A stretch of 64,000 nt of DNA from an uncultured Halomonas sp. (lineage in GTDB: Bacteria > Pseudomonadota > Gammaproteobacteria > Pseudomonadales > Halomonadaceae), in assembly GCF_946887195.1 (NCBI RefSeq), contig NZ_CAMPKE010000002.1:1-64000 (forward strand), in the 5' to 3' direction. Positions within the stretch are counted from its first letter, which is position 1; the number at the start of each line of letters is the position of its first letter. Positions 26,576 to 35,392 of the stretch are shown piece after piece. The notes below the pieces were generated by a model that was given only the letters and a program-made list of their open reading frames with translations, was not told the DNA's origin and ran no database searches. Both the position numbers and the translations under genes were made by a program.

Positions 26576-26791
26576 ATGATCAAGACAATGACCTTCGCCT
26601 GCGTTCACTTTTCCGTGGCCTTTACGGTCACCTATCTACTGACCGGTAGCTGGGTGCTCGGCGGGTTGATCGCATTGGTCGAGCCGATGGTCAATACCGT
26701 GGCCTATTTCTTTCACGAGAAAGCGTGGGAGCGGATCGATCGGCGGCGAGACAAGCGCCAGCGGGACATGGCCGATGCCATGCATGCCTGA
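26576..26791 (+). CDS. DUF2061 small membrane protein
   Basis: The 71-residue protein has two membrane segments (about 5-24 and 27-45) joined by GSWVLGG. It ends in a charged tail with YFFHEKAWERIDRRRDKRQR, the typical DUF2061 pattern. Function is unknown. GGAG precedes the ATG. A hairpin with no T run follows at 26792-26812. Confidence 0.85.
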   Translation: MIKTMTFACVHFSVAFTVTYLLTGSWVLGGLIALVEPMVNTVAYFFHEKAWERIDRRRDKRQRDMADAMHA

Positions 26792-26920
26792 ACGGCGGCG
26801 CGATGCCGCCGTAGGCGACTCATACTTTTTATCCCCAAGCCAGTCTGTTGTTTGTCAACGCGAATTTACGCAAGTTAACAATGTTGTTCAGCGCGAACGC
26901 GCCAGCCATTCATTACTTCA

Positions 26921-26947
26921 TTAAGCCCTCTTTTATTAGAGGGTTAA
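26921..26947 (-). terminator. Possible terminator after the dehydrogenase operon
   Basis: CCCTCT (26926-26931) pairs with AGAGGG (26938-26943), extended by flanking TTAA/TTAA. It lies just past the stop of the minus-strand operon. The T run is weak, so confidence is low. Confidence 0.4.
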
Positions 26948-26948
26948 A

Positions 26949-27875
26949 TCATTTACCCCGGTTACGAAATGTCGCTATATCGATGCCGTTTCGTGCGGCA
27001 CAGGCATCGAACAATTGGGGGACGAAGCTCTCCTTACCGACATCGCCACTAGCCTGGGTCAGCGTTTCGCGCAGAGGCGGCAACATTTCCATTCGCACGC
27101 TTGCCTCGGCTAGCGTTCTTTCCAGATAGGTCATGTCTTTCGTGGCGTTGCCGAGGCTGAAACGAAGCCGGCTATCGTCTTCATCGATCACCCAGGGCAT
27201 GACGGCACCGAGCATCGCGCTATTCGCCCCGCCCTGCGAACAGACCTCGAACAGCTTGCGCTGATCGACGCCTAATTTCTCGGCCATGGTGGCTGCCTCG
27301 GCGGCCAGGGCCGCCGCGCCGAGAGAAAGAAAGTTATTGATCAGTTTCAGCGTATGCGCCGAGCCAATCTCGCCGACAGGGAAGATATTCTCGGCGAACG
27401 CTTCGATCACCGGGCGAGCGAGAGCGACGGCGGCTGCGTCCCCTCCCACCATGACGTTCAACCGGCCCTCGCGGGCTTCCTTGGGCGTGCGGGCAAGCGG
27501 TGCGTCGACCATCCGACACCCCGCGCGCGCCACCGCGGCGGCTACCCGCCGGGTCGAATCCGGTAACGCCGTCGAGCAGTCGACGATCAGCAAGCCGTCG
27601 CTGGCTCCCTCGAGCAGGCCATCGCTGCCACAGACGATCTCTTCGACCTGTTCGGAGGTGCCGACACAGACCACCACGACATCGCTGCGCGAGGCCACAC
27701 CGGCGGGCGTCGTGGCTTCCTGCGCGCCCATGGCGCAGAGTGCGTCGATCGGCGCGCGGTTGCGATGCGCCATCACGGTCAGTGCGAAGCCTTCTCTCAG
27801 AAGACTCTCCGCCATGCCTTGCCCCATCAGGCCGAGGCCGATGAAACCGACCCTGGGTTTCTCGTTCATGGTCAT
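26949..27875 (-). CDS. 3-hydroxyisobutyrate dehydrogenase-family oxidoreductase
   Basis: The 308-residue NAD(P)-dependent beta-hydroxyacid dehydrogenase starts with the Rossmann motif GFIGLGLMGQGMAESLL, followed by the substrate-binding stretch MVDAPLARTPKEAREGRL (usual form DAPVSGG is altered). The helical domain has the catalytic Lys in HTLKLINNFLS. It probably interconverts a hydroxyacid and semialdehyde in the sugar-acid pathway of this operon. The ATG directly abuts the stop of the aldehyde dehydrogenase gene. The Met at residue 3 has better spacing from GAGGGG and may be the real start. Confidence 0.85.
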   Translation of the reverse strand: MTMNEKPRVGFIGLGLMGQGMAESLLREGFALTVMAHRNRAPIDALCAMGAQEATTPAGVASRSDVVVVCVGTSEQVEEIVCGSDGLLEGASDGLLIVDCSTALPDSTRRVAAAVARAGCRMVDAPLARTPKEAREGRLNVMVGGDAAAVALARPVIEAFAENIFPVGEIGSAHTLKLINNFLSLGAAALAAEAATMAEKLGVDQRKLFEVCSQGGANSAMLGAVMPWVIDEDDSRLRFSLGNATKDMTYLERTLAEASVRMEMLPPLRETLTQASGDVGKESFVPQLFDACAARNGIDIATFRNRGK

Positions 27876-29453
27876 TTACCCCTCGCGTTTGCCATCCACC
27901 AGCCGGTTGAGTCCCAGCGGATTGCTCTCCTTGAGCGCCTCGGGCAGCAAGCCGTCCGGCAGGTCCTGGTAGCATACCGGGCGCAGGAAGCGCTGGATCG
28001 CCGCGCTGCCCACCGAGGTGGTGCGGCTGTCCGAGGTCGCCGGGTAGGGCCCGCCGTGGACCATGGCATGGCAGACTTCCACACCGGTCGGCCAGCCGTT
28101 GACCAGCACCCGCCCGGCCTTGCGCTCGAGTGTCGGCAGCAGCGCACGTGCGGCCTCCAGGTCGCCGTCGTCCATCTGCAGCGTCGCGGTGAGCTGGCCT
28201 TCGAGGTGCTCGGCGACTTTCTTTACCTCGTCCGTGTTCTGGCATTCGATCACCAGCGAGGTGGAGCCGAACACCTCCTCCTGTAGCGCCTCGTCATTCA
28301 GGAAATCCGCCGCCGTGGTGACGAACAGCCCGGCCTGGCACTGGTTGGGCGTTTCGCCGACCTGGCCGCGCGCCACTTCGCGCACCTGGTCATGGCTGGA
28401 TAGCCGACCCACGCCCTGCTGGTAGGCGGCATGGATGCCCGGAGTGAGCATGGTCTGTGCCGCACTGGCCTTGAGCGCTGCACCGGCGGCCTGCACGAAG
28501 GTATCGAGGGCCGGACCTTTCTCGGCGATCACCAGGCCGGGATTGGTGCAGAACTGCCCGGCGCCCATGTTGAGCGAGCCAACGAAGGCCTGGGCCATGG
28601 CCTCGCCACGCGCCGCTAGCGCCTGGGGTAGCGGGAATACCGGGTTGATGCTGCTCATCTCGGCGTAGACCGGGATCGGCTCGCGGCGTTGCTGGGCGAT
28701 CTTCATCAGCGCGGTGCCACCGCTGCGCGAGCCGGTGAAGCCCACCGCCTGGATGCGACGATCGGCGACCAGCGCCGCGCCGACGTCGCGGCCCGAACCG
28801 AACAGCAACGAGAATACGCCATCCGGCAGGCCGCATTGAGCCACCGCCTTCTGCACCGCACGACCGACCAGCTCCGACGTACCGGGGTGTGCCGAATGCG
28901 CTTTGACGATCACCGGGCAGCCGGCGGCGAGGGCCGAGGCGGTATCGCCGCCGGCCACCGAGAAGGCCAGCGGGAAGTTGCTGGCGCCGAATACCGCCAC
29001 CGGGCCGAGGGCGATATGCCGCTGGCGCAGGTCGGCGCGCGGCAGCGGGGCGCGCTCCGGCAGCGCCGGGTCGATGCGCACGTCGAGCCACTCGCCGGCA
29101 CGCACCACGCTAGCGAACAGGCGCAGCTGGCCGCAGGTGCGTCCGCGCTCGCCTTCCAGGCGCGCCCGCGGCAGGCCGGATTCCGCCATGGCGCGCTCGA
29201 TCAGCCCATCGCCGATCGCCTCGATCTCGCTGGCGACAGTCTCGAGAAACGCCGCACGCGCTTCCAGCGAGGTCTCGCGATAGATATCGAAGGCCTCCCA
29301 GGCAAGCTGGCAGGCCTTGTCCACCTCGGCGGCGCTGCCCCCGGCGTAGGCCGGCTCGAGCCGCTCGCCGGTGGCCGGGTCGATGGCATGGATGGCGGCG
29401 CTGCCGCCGGTAACGGCCTGTTGGCCGATGAGAAGCTTGCCTTGCAGTGACAT
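27876..29453 (-). CDS. 2,5-dioxovalerate (2-oxoglutarate semialdehyde) dehydrogenase
   Basis: The 525-residue aldehyde dehydrogenase resembles the KGSADH type that oxidises 2-oxoglutarate semialdehyde to 2-oxoglutarate, the last step of non-phosphorylative pentonate and hexarate breakdown. Visible features are [20 protein letters not shown], the NAD-site [13 protein letters not shown], the catalytic Glu in [10 protein letters not shown] and catalytic Cys in GQFCTNPGL. The length and the NFPLAFS/SSINPVF wording separate it from succinate-semialdehyde enzymes. AGGAGCCGCAG precedes the ATG. It lies between the FAH protein and the hydroxyacid dehydrogenase in one operon. Confidence 0.88.
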   Translation of the reverse strand: MSLQGKLLIGQQAVTGGSAAIHAIDPATGERLEPAYAGGSAAEVDKACQLAWEAFDIYRETSLEARAAFLETVASEIEAIGDGLIERAMAESGLPRARLEGERGRTCGQLRLFASVVRAGEWLDVRIDPALPERAPLPRADLRQRHIALGPVAVFGASNFPLAFSVAGGDTASALAAGCPVIVKAHSAHPGTSELVGRAVQKAVAQCGLPDGVFSLLFGSGRDVGAALVADRRIQAVGFTGSRSGGTALMKIAQQRREPIPVYAEMSSINPVFPLPQALAARGEAMAQAFVGSLNMGAGQFCTNPGLVIAEKGPALDTFVQAAGAALKASAAQTMLTPGIHAAYQQGVGRLSSHDQVREVARGQVGETPNQCQAGLFVTTAADFLNDEALQEEVFGSTSLVIECQNTDEVKKVAEHLEGQLTATLQMDDGDLEAARALLPTLERKAGRVLVNGWPTGVEVCHAMVHGGPYPATSDSRTTSVGSAAIQRFLRPVCYQDLPDGLLPEALKESNPLGLNRLVDGKREG

Positions 29454-29469
29454 CTGCGGCTCCTGGTCG

Positions 29470-30459
29470 TTATAGCGAATGAACGGTGACGTCGGCGGGC
29501 GTATCGGCCTCGAACCGCAGCGGATTGCGCAGCGGACGCCCGAAGGCCGGCAGTTCGATCTCGAAGCGATCGCCCTCCTGGGTGCGAATACCGTCGGCGA
29601 AACTCAATGTCGCGGTGCCGAAGAAGTGCACATGGACATCGCCCGGCCGGCGAAAGCCCGGGTACTTGAAGTGGTGATACTCGAGGTTGGCCAGGCTATG
29701 GGCCATGTTGGCCTCGCCGGTCAGGAAGGGCTTTTCCCACAAGGCCTTGCCATCGCGCACGATACGACTGGTGCCCTCCAGGTGCGCCGGCAGCTCGCCG
29801 ACCAGCAGTTCCGGCCCGAAGCTACAGGCGCGTAGCTTGGAGTGTGCCAGCCACAGGTAGTTGTAGCGCTCGGTGACGTGATCGGAAAACTCGTTGCCGA
29901 TCGCATGGCCCACCCGCCACGGTCGGCCATCGTCGGCGATCACGTAGAGCGCGGCCAACTCCGGCTCCTCGCCGGCATCCTCGGCGAAGGCCGGCACGGG
30001 TATCTCGGTTTCGGGGGCGACAACGCAATCGCCATCGCCTTTATAGAACCACTCCGGCTGGGCGCCGATGCTGCCGGTGGCGGGCTTGCCGCCCTCCACG
30101 CCCAGCTTGAACATGCGCATGGAATCGGTCAGTTCGGCGTCGTCGGCACTTACGCTGGCGTGCATGGCCGAGCGGGTATCGGCACTGCCCAGGTGGGTCA
30201 GCCCCGTGCCGGTGACCAGGCAGTGAGCCGGGTCCGGATGGGTCAGCGGTGCCAGCAGTCGCCGCTCGTCGATCAATTGCCGGTAATCGAGCCGGGTATC
30301 GGTCAACGCCGACTCGATGGTCTCGCCGAGTGAGTTGCCGGCGGCAATGGCACGGCGGGCCAGGGAGTAGGTATCCGTATCGAGTAGCCGAACGGATCGC
30401 TCGCTCTCGACCAGGGCGGCTCGGGTCTGGCCCTGGTAGTCGCATTGAATCAGTCGCAT
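29470..30459 (-). CDS. AraD1/GguC-family FAH-fold protein (2-keto-3-deoxy acid dehydratase type)
   Basis: The 329-residue protein matches the AraD1 (GguC) family: [21 protein letters not shown] early, [19 protein letters not shown], and in the FAH core [15 protein letters not shown] and [23 protein letters not shown]. Characterised or proposed members dehydrate 2-keto-3-deoxy-pentonates to 2-oxoglutarate semialdehyde, the substrate of the enzyme encoded next in the operon. AAGGAAAATCCC precedes the ATG. The metal-binding acidic residues (EEPELA, EFSDH) are present. Confidence 0.85.
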   Translation of the reverse strand: MRLIQCDYQGQTRAALVESERSVRLLDTDTYSLARRAIAAGNSLGETIESALTDTRLDYRQLIDERRLLAPLTHPDPAHCLVTGTGLTHLGSADTRSAMHASVSADDAELTDSMRMFKLGVEGGKPATGSIGAQPEWFYKGDGDCVVAPETEIPVPAFAEDAGEEPELAALYVIADDGRPWRVGHAIGNEFSDHVTERYNYLWLAHSKLRACSFGPELLVGELPAHLEGTSRIVRDGKALWEKPFLTGEANMAHSLANLEYHHFKYPGFRRPGDVHVHFFGTATLSFADGIRTQEGDRFEIELPAFGRPLRNPLRFEADTPADVTVHSL

Positions 30460-30490
30460 GGGATTTTCCTTGTTGGACGCTAGCGGCTCA

Positions 30491-30530
30491 GAGGGTGTTT
30501 ACCAAATAGGCGAACGAAGGCAAGGCCCTC
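30491..30530. repeat. End fragment of the dispersed palindromic element
   Basis: GAGGGTGTTTACCAAATAGG and the following CGAACGAAGGCAAGG match the left end of the element at 50621-50763. AGAGGG at its start pairs with CCCTCT at its end and may form a small hairpin between two genes of the operon. Confidence 0.65.
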
Positions 30531-31319
30531 TCAGTAGGTCCCGGGATAGCTGCCGCCATCCAGTAGCAGATTCTGGCCGGTCATGTATCCCGCATGCTCG
30601 CTGCACAAGAAAGCACACAGCGCGCCGAACTCCTCGGCGGAGCCGAAGCGCCGCGCCGGAATCTGCCGGCAGCGGGCATCGCGCAGGCTATCGAGGCTCT
30701 GCCCGCTGGCCTGGGCGGCCGTATCCAGGGTTTTCTTCAAACGATCGGTGTCGAATGCGCCGGGCAGCAGGTTGTTGATGGTCACGTTGTTACCGGCGAG
30801 TTGCGGCTGTCGCGCCAGGCCGGCGACGAAGCCGGTCAATCCGCTACGCGCGCCATTGGACAGGCCCAGAATATCGATGGGCGCCTTGACCGCCGCCGAG
30901 GTGATATTCACGACGCGACCGAAACCGCGGATGGCCATCGCATCGACCGTCGCCTTGATCAGCTCGATGGGGGTGAGCATATTGGTCTCGACGGCATCCA
31001 GCCACGCCTCGCGGGACCATTCGCGGAAATCGCCAGGCGGCGGGCCACCGGCATTGGTGATCAGGATATCCACCGTCGGGCAAGCGGCCAGGGCTGCCTG
31101 GCGGACCTCCTCGCGGGTGATGTCGCCGACCACGGTGCGCACGCTCGCATCCGGATTCAGGGTGCGCAGCCAACTCGCGGTTTTCTCCAGCTCATCGACG
31201 CTGCGCGCGTTGATGACCACGTTCACGCCTTCGCGCACCAGGGCGGCGGCGCAGCCCTTGCCCAGCCCCTTGCTGGCCGCGCAGACCAGTGCGCAGCGTC
31301 CGCTAATCCCCAAATCCAT
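30531..31319 (-). CDS. Short-chain dehydrogenase/reductase with altered active site
   Basis: The 262-residue Rossmann protein starts MDLGISGRCALVCAASKGLGKG (split as CAASKGLGKG for the nucleotide loop, where the first Thr/Gly of the usual TGxxxGxG is replaced). NAGGPPPGDF stands in place of NNAG. The Ser of the catalytic triad is in NITSAAVK, but 13 residues on, where YxxxK is expected, it reads LSNGAR, so both Tyr and Lys are replaced. Such proteins form a recognised SDR subgroup with this SN.xR pattern. The reaction is uncertain. The ATG at 31319 is chosen over GTG at 31343. Confidence 0.8.
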   Translation of the reverse strand: MDLGISGRCALVCAASKGLGKGCAAALVREGVNVVINARSVDELEKTASWLRTLNPDASVRTVVGDITREEVRQAALAACPTVDILITNAGGPPPGDFREWSREAWLDAVETNMLTPIELIKATVDAMAIRGFGRVVNITSAAVKAPIDILGLSNGARSGLTGFVAGLARQPQLAGNNVTINNLLPGAFDTDRLKKTLDTAAQASGQSLDSLRDARCRQIPARRFGSAEEFGALCAFLCSEHAGYMTGQNLLLDGGSYPGTY

Positions 31320-31367
31320 GTCGTCGGCCCGTTCATTCGTCACGGTTGATATCGAGGCGGCTCGGCC

Positions 31368-32507
31368 TTACAGCGATTGACCGAGCATCCATTCATAGTC
31401 ATCGGCGCTGGCGTCGCGCGGGTTGGTCTTGTGGCTGTGATCGGCCAGCGCGCCGTCGATGATCTTCGCGAACATGGCCGCCGTCACGCCCAGTTCGCCC
31501 AGCCCCGCCGGCAGTTCCAGGCGCCGGCTCATGGCCTTGATCGCCGGGCCGATCTCATCGGGGCCACTGAGCTGCATGGTCTGTGCAATGCGCTCGAGCT
31601 TGCTTTCCTGGCGCATGGAGTCGCAGTCCGCGTTGAAGGCGATGACGGCGGGCAGGAAGATCGCATTCAGGGTGCCGTGATGAAGCCGTGGGTCGATGCC
31701 GCCGAGCGAATGGCTGAGACTGTGCACGCAGCCCAGGCCCTTCTGGAAGGCCATGGCGCCCTGCATCGAGGCACTCATCATGTTCAGGCGTGCGTCGCGA
31801 TCCTGGGGGTCGCGTGTCGCACGTTCGATATGCAGCCAGCCACGCCGCAGACCATCGAGCGCGATACCGTCGGCGGGCGGGTTGAAGGCCGGCGACATGA
31901 AGGTTTCCAGGCAGTGCGCCAGCGCGTCCATACCCGTCGCGGCGGTCATCAGCGGCGGCAGGCCGAGGGTCAGTTCGGGATCGCAAATGGCCGACTTCGG
32001 CACCAGGTGCGGCGACAGCACGCCCACCTTGCGGCCATCCTCCAGGATCAGAATGGCGCCACGCCCGACCTCGCTACCGGTTCCGGCGGTGGTCGGGATG
32101 GCGATCACCGGCGCCGTGGCCGCGGTGATGCGAGCGGCACCGCCTTCGATGACCGCGAAGGATTTCAGCGGCCCGTCGTGAGTGCCGCAGATCGCCACGC
32201 CCTTGGCCAGGTCGATGGAGGAACCGCCGCCGATCGCGATGATGCCGTCGAAGCCGCCGTCGCGGTAGAGCGCAGCCGCCTCGCGTACGGCCGCTTCGTT
32301 GGGGTTGGGCGGCGTCTTGTCATATATCGCTGGCTGGGATGAGGCGTCCAGGTGCGCCAGTACCCGATCGACGATGCCCGCCGCCCTGACGCCGCGATCG
32401 GTCACCACGAAAGGTCGCTGGATGCTGATTCGGTTACACTCCTGCTGCAATAACGCAGTGGCACCATAATCGAACTGAATTTGGGTAATATAGTTAATCA
32501 TTGCCAT
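31368..32507 (-). CDS. Iron-containing alcohol dehydrogenase
   Basis: This 379-residue group III ADH has the NAD loop IIAIGGGSSIDLAKG (about residues 90-104), PTTAGTGSEVG, and metal ligands in TGMDALAHCLE (Asp, His), CVHSLSHSLGG (His) and LHHGTLNA (His). It would oxidise or reduce a short hydroxyacid or aldehyde. Its place as first gene of the minus-strand operon suggests a step in the same sugar-acid route. It diverges from the LysR gene across 178 bp, which should hold both promoters. Confidence 0.87.
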   Translation of the reverse strand: MAMINYITQIQFDYGATALLQQECNRISIQRPFVVTDRGVRAAGIVDRVLAHLDASSQPAIYDKTPPNPNEAAVREAAALYRDGGFDGIIAIGGGSSIDLAKGVAICGTHDGPLKSFAVIEGGAARITAATAPVIAIPTTAGTGSEVGRGAILILEDGRKVGVLSPHLVPKSAICDPELTLGLPPLMTAATGMDALAHCLETFMSPAFNPPADGIALDGLRRGWLHIERATRDPQDRDARLNMMSASMQGAMAFQKGLGCVHSLSHSLGGIDPRLHHGTLNAIFLPAVIAFNADCDSMRQESKLERIAQTMQLSGPDEIGPAIKAMSRRLELPAGLGELGVTAAMFAKIIDGALADHSHKTNPRDASADDYEWMLGQSL

Positions 32508-32685
32508 GGAAGGATGGGCCTTGAATGCAGGAAATCGTTGCCGTAATAGCGGCGGCCTTTTGTGTTCGAGTAGACTTTCTCGGCAGCGAATGGCGGCAGC
32601 TTATGGCCGGGTTTCAAGCTCGACACTAGGCCAAAGTCGCCAGCCTGACTAATGAGATGCTTTGATAGGGCTATAACCGACACTT
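32508..32685. promoter_or_regulatory. Divergent promoter region between the ADH operon and the LysR gene
   Basis: This 178-bp region lies between two divergent starts, the usual place of a LysR operator. No clear T-N11-A palindrome was identified by eye. Confidence 0.4.
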
Positions 32686-33624
32686 ATGTTGCCATCGATC
32701 GCTTCGATCTTTTCGCGCCTGCGCCTGAAACAACTGCAACTGCTCATTGCGCTCGGCGAGCAAGGCTCGCTGATGCGCGCCGCCGAACAGATCGCGCTCA
32801 GCCAGCCCGGCGCCACCAAGGCGCTGCAGGAGATCGAGAGCACGCTGGGCGCCACGCTGTTCGTACGCACTCATCGCGGGCTAGAGCCCAATGACTTGGG
32901 GCATTGCGCCATCCGCTATGCGCGCCTGATCCAGACCGATCTGACCCACCTGCGAGACGACATGCTGGGCATCTTGCAGGGCCACGGCGGGCGCCTGGCA
33001 GTGGGGGTGATCATGGGCGCGGTGCCGCTGATGACCGAAGCGTTGTCGCGCCTGCTGGAGAAGCGCCCCGCGCTGTCCGTGGAGATCGTCGAGGACACCA
33101 GCGCCCGCCTGCTCGAGTTGCTCGACCAGGGGCGGCTGGATCTGGCGATCTGCCGTACCAGCATCAGTCGCCAACCCGAACTCTACGACAGCATCGACAT
33201 GCGTGACGAAACCCTCGCCGTGGTCGCCAATCGCGAGCATCCGCTGGCCGGCGCGGAGCGCCTGCAACTGGCCGACCTGGCCGACTCGCGCTGGGTGGTC
33301 TATTCCGCCAACATGCCCATGCGCCTGTTGCTGGAGCGGGAATTCCACGAGGCGGGGCTACGCTTCCCGCTCTACCTGCTGGAAACCACCTCGGCCTTCG
33401 CCACGCTCTCGCTGCTGCAACGCAACCCCTCCTTCGTCGCCCTGCTGTCCGTCGATGCCGCCCAGTTCTGCACGCGCTTCGGCATGATCGGCATTCTTCC
33501 CCTGAGCCTGCATGGCCGCAGCGAGCCCTATCAGCTGATTACCCGCCGCGGCGTCAAGCCCTCGCCGGCAGCTCGGCTATTCGCCGAAGAAATAACGCGA
33601 GGCAGTCCGACGGACGCCGACTGA
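32686..33624 (+). CDS. LysR-family transcriptional regulator
   Basis: The 312-residue protein has an N-terminal winged helix (LRLKQLQLLIALGEQGSLMRAA then EQIALSQPGATKALQEIE, residues about 12-55) and a periplasmic-binding-like effector domain with GRLAVGVIMGAVPLM at about residue 100. It is of the type often found beside aromatic or sugar-acid genes (GbpR/PcaQ-like). It probably controls the divergent ADH/FAH/KGSADH operon and perhaps the TTT operon downstream, with a pathway intermediate as inducer. Confidence 0.88.
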   Translation: MLPSIASIFSRLRLKQLQLLIALGEQGSLMRAAEQIALSQPGATKALQEIESTLGATLFVRTHRGLEPNDLGHCAIRYARLIQTDLTHLRDDMLGILQGHGGRLAVGVIMGAVPLMTEALSRLLEKRPALSVEIVEDTSARLLELLDQGRLDLAICRTSISRQPELYDSIDMRDETLAVVANREHPLAGAERLQLADLADSRWVVYSANMPMRLLLEREFHEAGLRFPLYLLETTSAFATLSLLQRNPSFVALLSVDAAQFCTRFGMIGILPLSLHGRSEPYQLITRRGVKPSPAARLFAEEITRGSPTDAD

Positions 33625-33935
33625 GGCGATTTCCACCGCAGCGGCTGTCGAGCCCTAGCCCGATGGCACGCCGAGTCGGGCCTGCAACCCTGCAGAAGCC
33701 TTCGCTTTATTAGCGTTCATATAACTGGAAATCATTGGCGGGAAACGCGAGTCCAACGATCGCCAAGACAGTCGCTAATTGCCCAGGAAAGTGCACGCTC
33801 AGCACCCGACGGTTCGCACGACTTTCTTTCGGAATTGCTACTAAAGTCTACAAATTATGGTTATTGAACGCAATGTACGCTACTGATAGGTTAGCCTCGC
33901 TAGCTCCTAAAAACCGACGAATAAACGGGAAGCCG
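33625..33935 (+). other. Upstream region of the first TTT operon
   Basis: This 311-bp stretch has no convincing gene. GCCCGA...TCGGGC near 33658-33681 could end the LysR transcript but has no T run. An AT-rich block (about 33820-33935) lies directly before the binding-protein gene and should hold its promoter. No confident operator was seen. Confidence 0.4.
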
Positions 33936-34916
33936 ATGAAATATTCTAACAAGAGAAAATCGATCAAGAATGTTGCCGCTCTGCTGCTCCTGACAGCCTC
34001 CAGCTCGGTCCTGGCCGCCTATCCCGAGAAGCCCATCACCATCATCGTGCCATGGGCCGCCGGCGGCGGTACGGATGCCACGGCGCGCACCATCGCCAAC
34101 GCCCTTCAGGAGGAACTGGGGCAAACCGTCAACGTGGTCAACCGGACCGGCGGCAGCGGTGTCGTCGGCCACTCGGCGATCGCCATGGCCAAGCCGGACG
34201 GCTACACCCTGGGCCTGGTGACGGGTGAGATCAATATGATGCACTGGATGGGGCTGACCGACCTGACGTACCGGGATTACACCCCCATCGGCCAGATCAA
34301 TTTCGACTATGCGGGCGTTCAGGTAGCGGCGGATTCCCCCTTCGATGACCTCGGTGAACTGGTCGCATCGATCAAGGAGGAGCCCACGGGCACCTATACG
34401 GCGTCGGGCACCGGCCTGGGTGGCGTCTGGCACCTGGCCTTCGCCGGTTTTCTGATGGATCAGGGAATGGAGCCGAACAGGGTGACCTTCATTCCCAGCC
34501 AAGGCGCCGCGCCGGCCATGGTCGAACTCGCCGCGGGCGGCATCGATATCGTCCCCAGCTCCGTTCCCGAGGCGCGCTCGATGATCGAAGCCGGCGAAGT
34601 GGTGAGCCTTGGCGTAATGGCCCCCGAGCGCATCCCCAGCTTTCCCGACGTTCCCACCATCGAAGAAGCCATCGGCACCGACTACACGATCGGCGAATGG
34701 CGCGGCATCGCCGGCCCCAAGGGGATGGACCCGGAAATCGTCGCCACGCTCGAGGAAGCGCTGAAAGCCGCTTATGAAAGCGAGACGTACCAGGGCTTCA
34801 TGTCCAAGCAGGGCTTTGGCACCGAATGGCGAGACGCGGAAGACTTCGCAAAGCTGATGGCAGAAATGGACGCCGAGTTCGGCAAGATCGTGGAAAGCGT
34901 CGGGCTAAGCCAATAA
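33936..34916 (+). CDS. TctC-type substrate-binding protein of a TTT transporter
   Basis: The 326-residue periplasmic protein has a signal peptide (about 1-26, cleaved after VLA) and the TctC/Bug fold: AYPEKPITIIVPWAAGGGTDATAR (shown in part) then NRTGGSGVVGHSAIAMAKPDGYT. These proteins bind carboxylates and pass them to the TctAB membrane complex. The ATG at 33936 follows CGGGAAG. A longer in-frame start at 33735 lacks a signal. Its neighbours suggest a sugar acid or hydroxyacid as ligand. Confidence 0.9.
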   Translation: MKYSNKRKSIKNVAALLLLTASSSVLAAYPEKPITIIVPWAAGGGTDATARTIANALQEELGQTVNVVNRTGGSGVVGHSAIAMAKPDGYTLGLVTGEINMMHWMGLTDLTYRDYTPIGQINFDYAGVQVAADSPFDDLGELVASIKEEPTGTYTASGTGLGGVWHLAFAGFLMDQGMEPNRVTFIPSQGAAPAMVELAAGGIDIVPSSVPEARSMIEAGEVVSLGVMAPERIPSFPDVPTIEEAIGTDYTIGEWRGIAGPKGMDPEIVATLEEALKAAYESETYQGFMSKQGFGTEWRDAEDFAKLMAEMDAEFGKIVESVGLSQ

Positions 34917-34926
34917 AGGACAATCG

Positions 34927-35391
34927 ATGAAAGACATCATCTTGGGGCTTTGCTTCATGGTGCTGGGCGGTATCACGATCGCGATCGCCCAGCAGTATCC
35001 GACGATGCCTAGCCTCCAATATGGTCCTTCTCTGTTTCCCTCCCTCATTGGGGGAGGGTTTTTCATTGGAGGCCTGGTACTCATCGCTACCCAGGTCGTG
35101 GCCCTGCGGCAGCGATCCGGCGGCGCTCTCGCCGGCAAGGCGATCGATTATCGCATGTTCCTCGTATCGCTGCTGCCCTGCGCACTGGTCGTTTTCTATA
35201 TTCTAGGCAGCGAATATCTGGGTGCCGCCGTTGCCATGGCCATCATCATGTTCGTCCTGATGCTGGTCAGAAAAACGCCTTTTCTACTGGCACTGGCCGT
35301 TGCCGTCGTCGCGTCCTTGTTCATTCATTTCGTCTTTTCCAAATACCTGCTGATACCCCTTCCCGAAGGGCTATTGAGCGTCGGGGGTTGA
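34927..35391 (+). CDS. TctB-type small membrane subunit of a TTT transporter
   Basis: The 154-residue protein has four membrane helices (about 4-22, 38-58, 75-95, 110-140) and the QYGPSLFPSLIGGGFFIGGL motif (given as seen) typical of TctB. It forms the small subunit with TctA in the inner membrane. It lies 10 bp after the binding protein and one base before the large subunit gene. Confidence 0.88.
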   Translation: MKDIILGLCFMVLGGITIAIAQQYPTMPSLQYGPSLFPSLIGGGFFIGGLVLIATQVVALRQRSGGALAGKAIDYRMFLVSLLPCALVVFYILGSEYLGAAVAMAIIMFVLMLVRKTPFLLALAVAVVASLFIHFVFSKYLLIPLPEGLLSVGG

Positions 35392-35392
35392 T

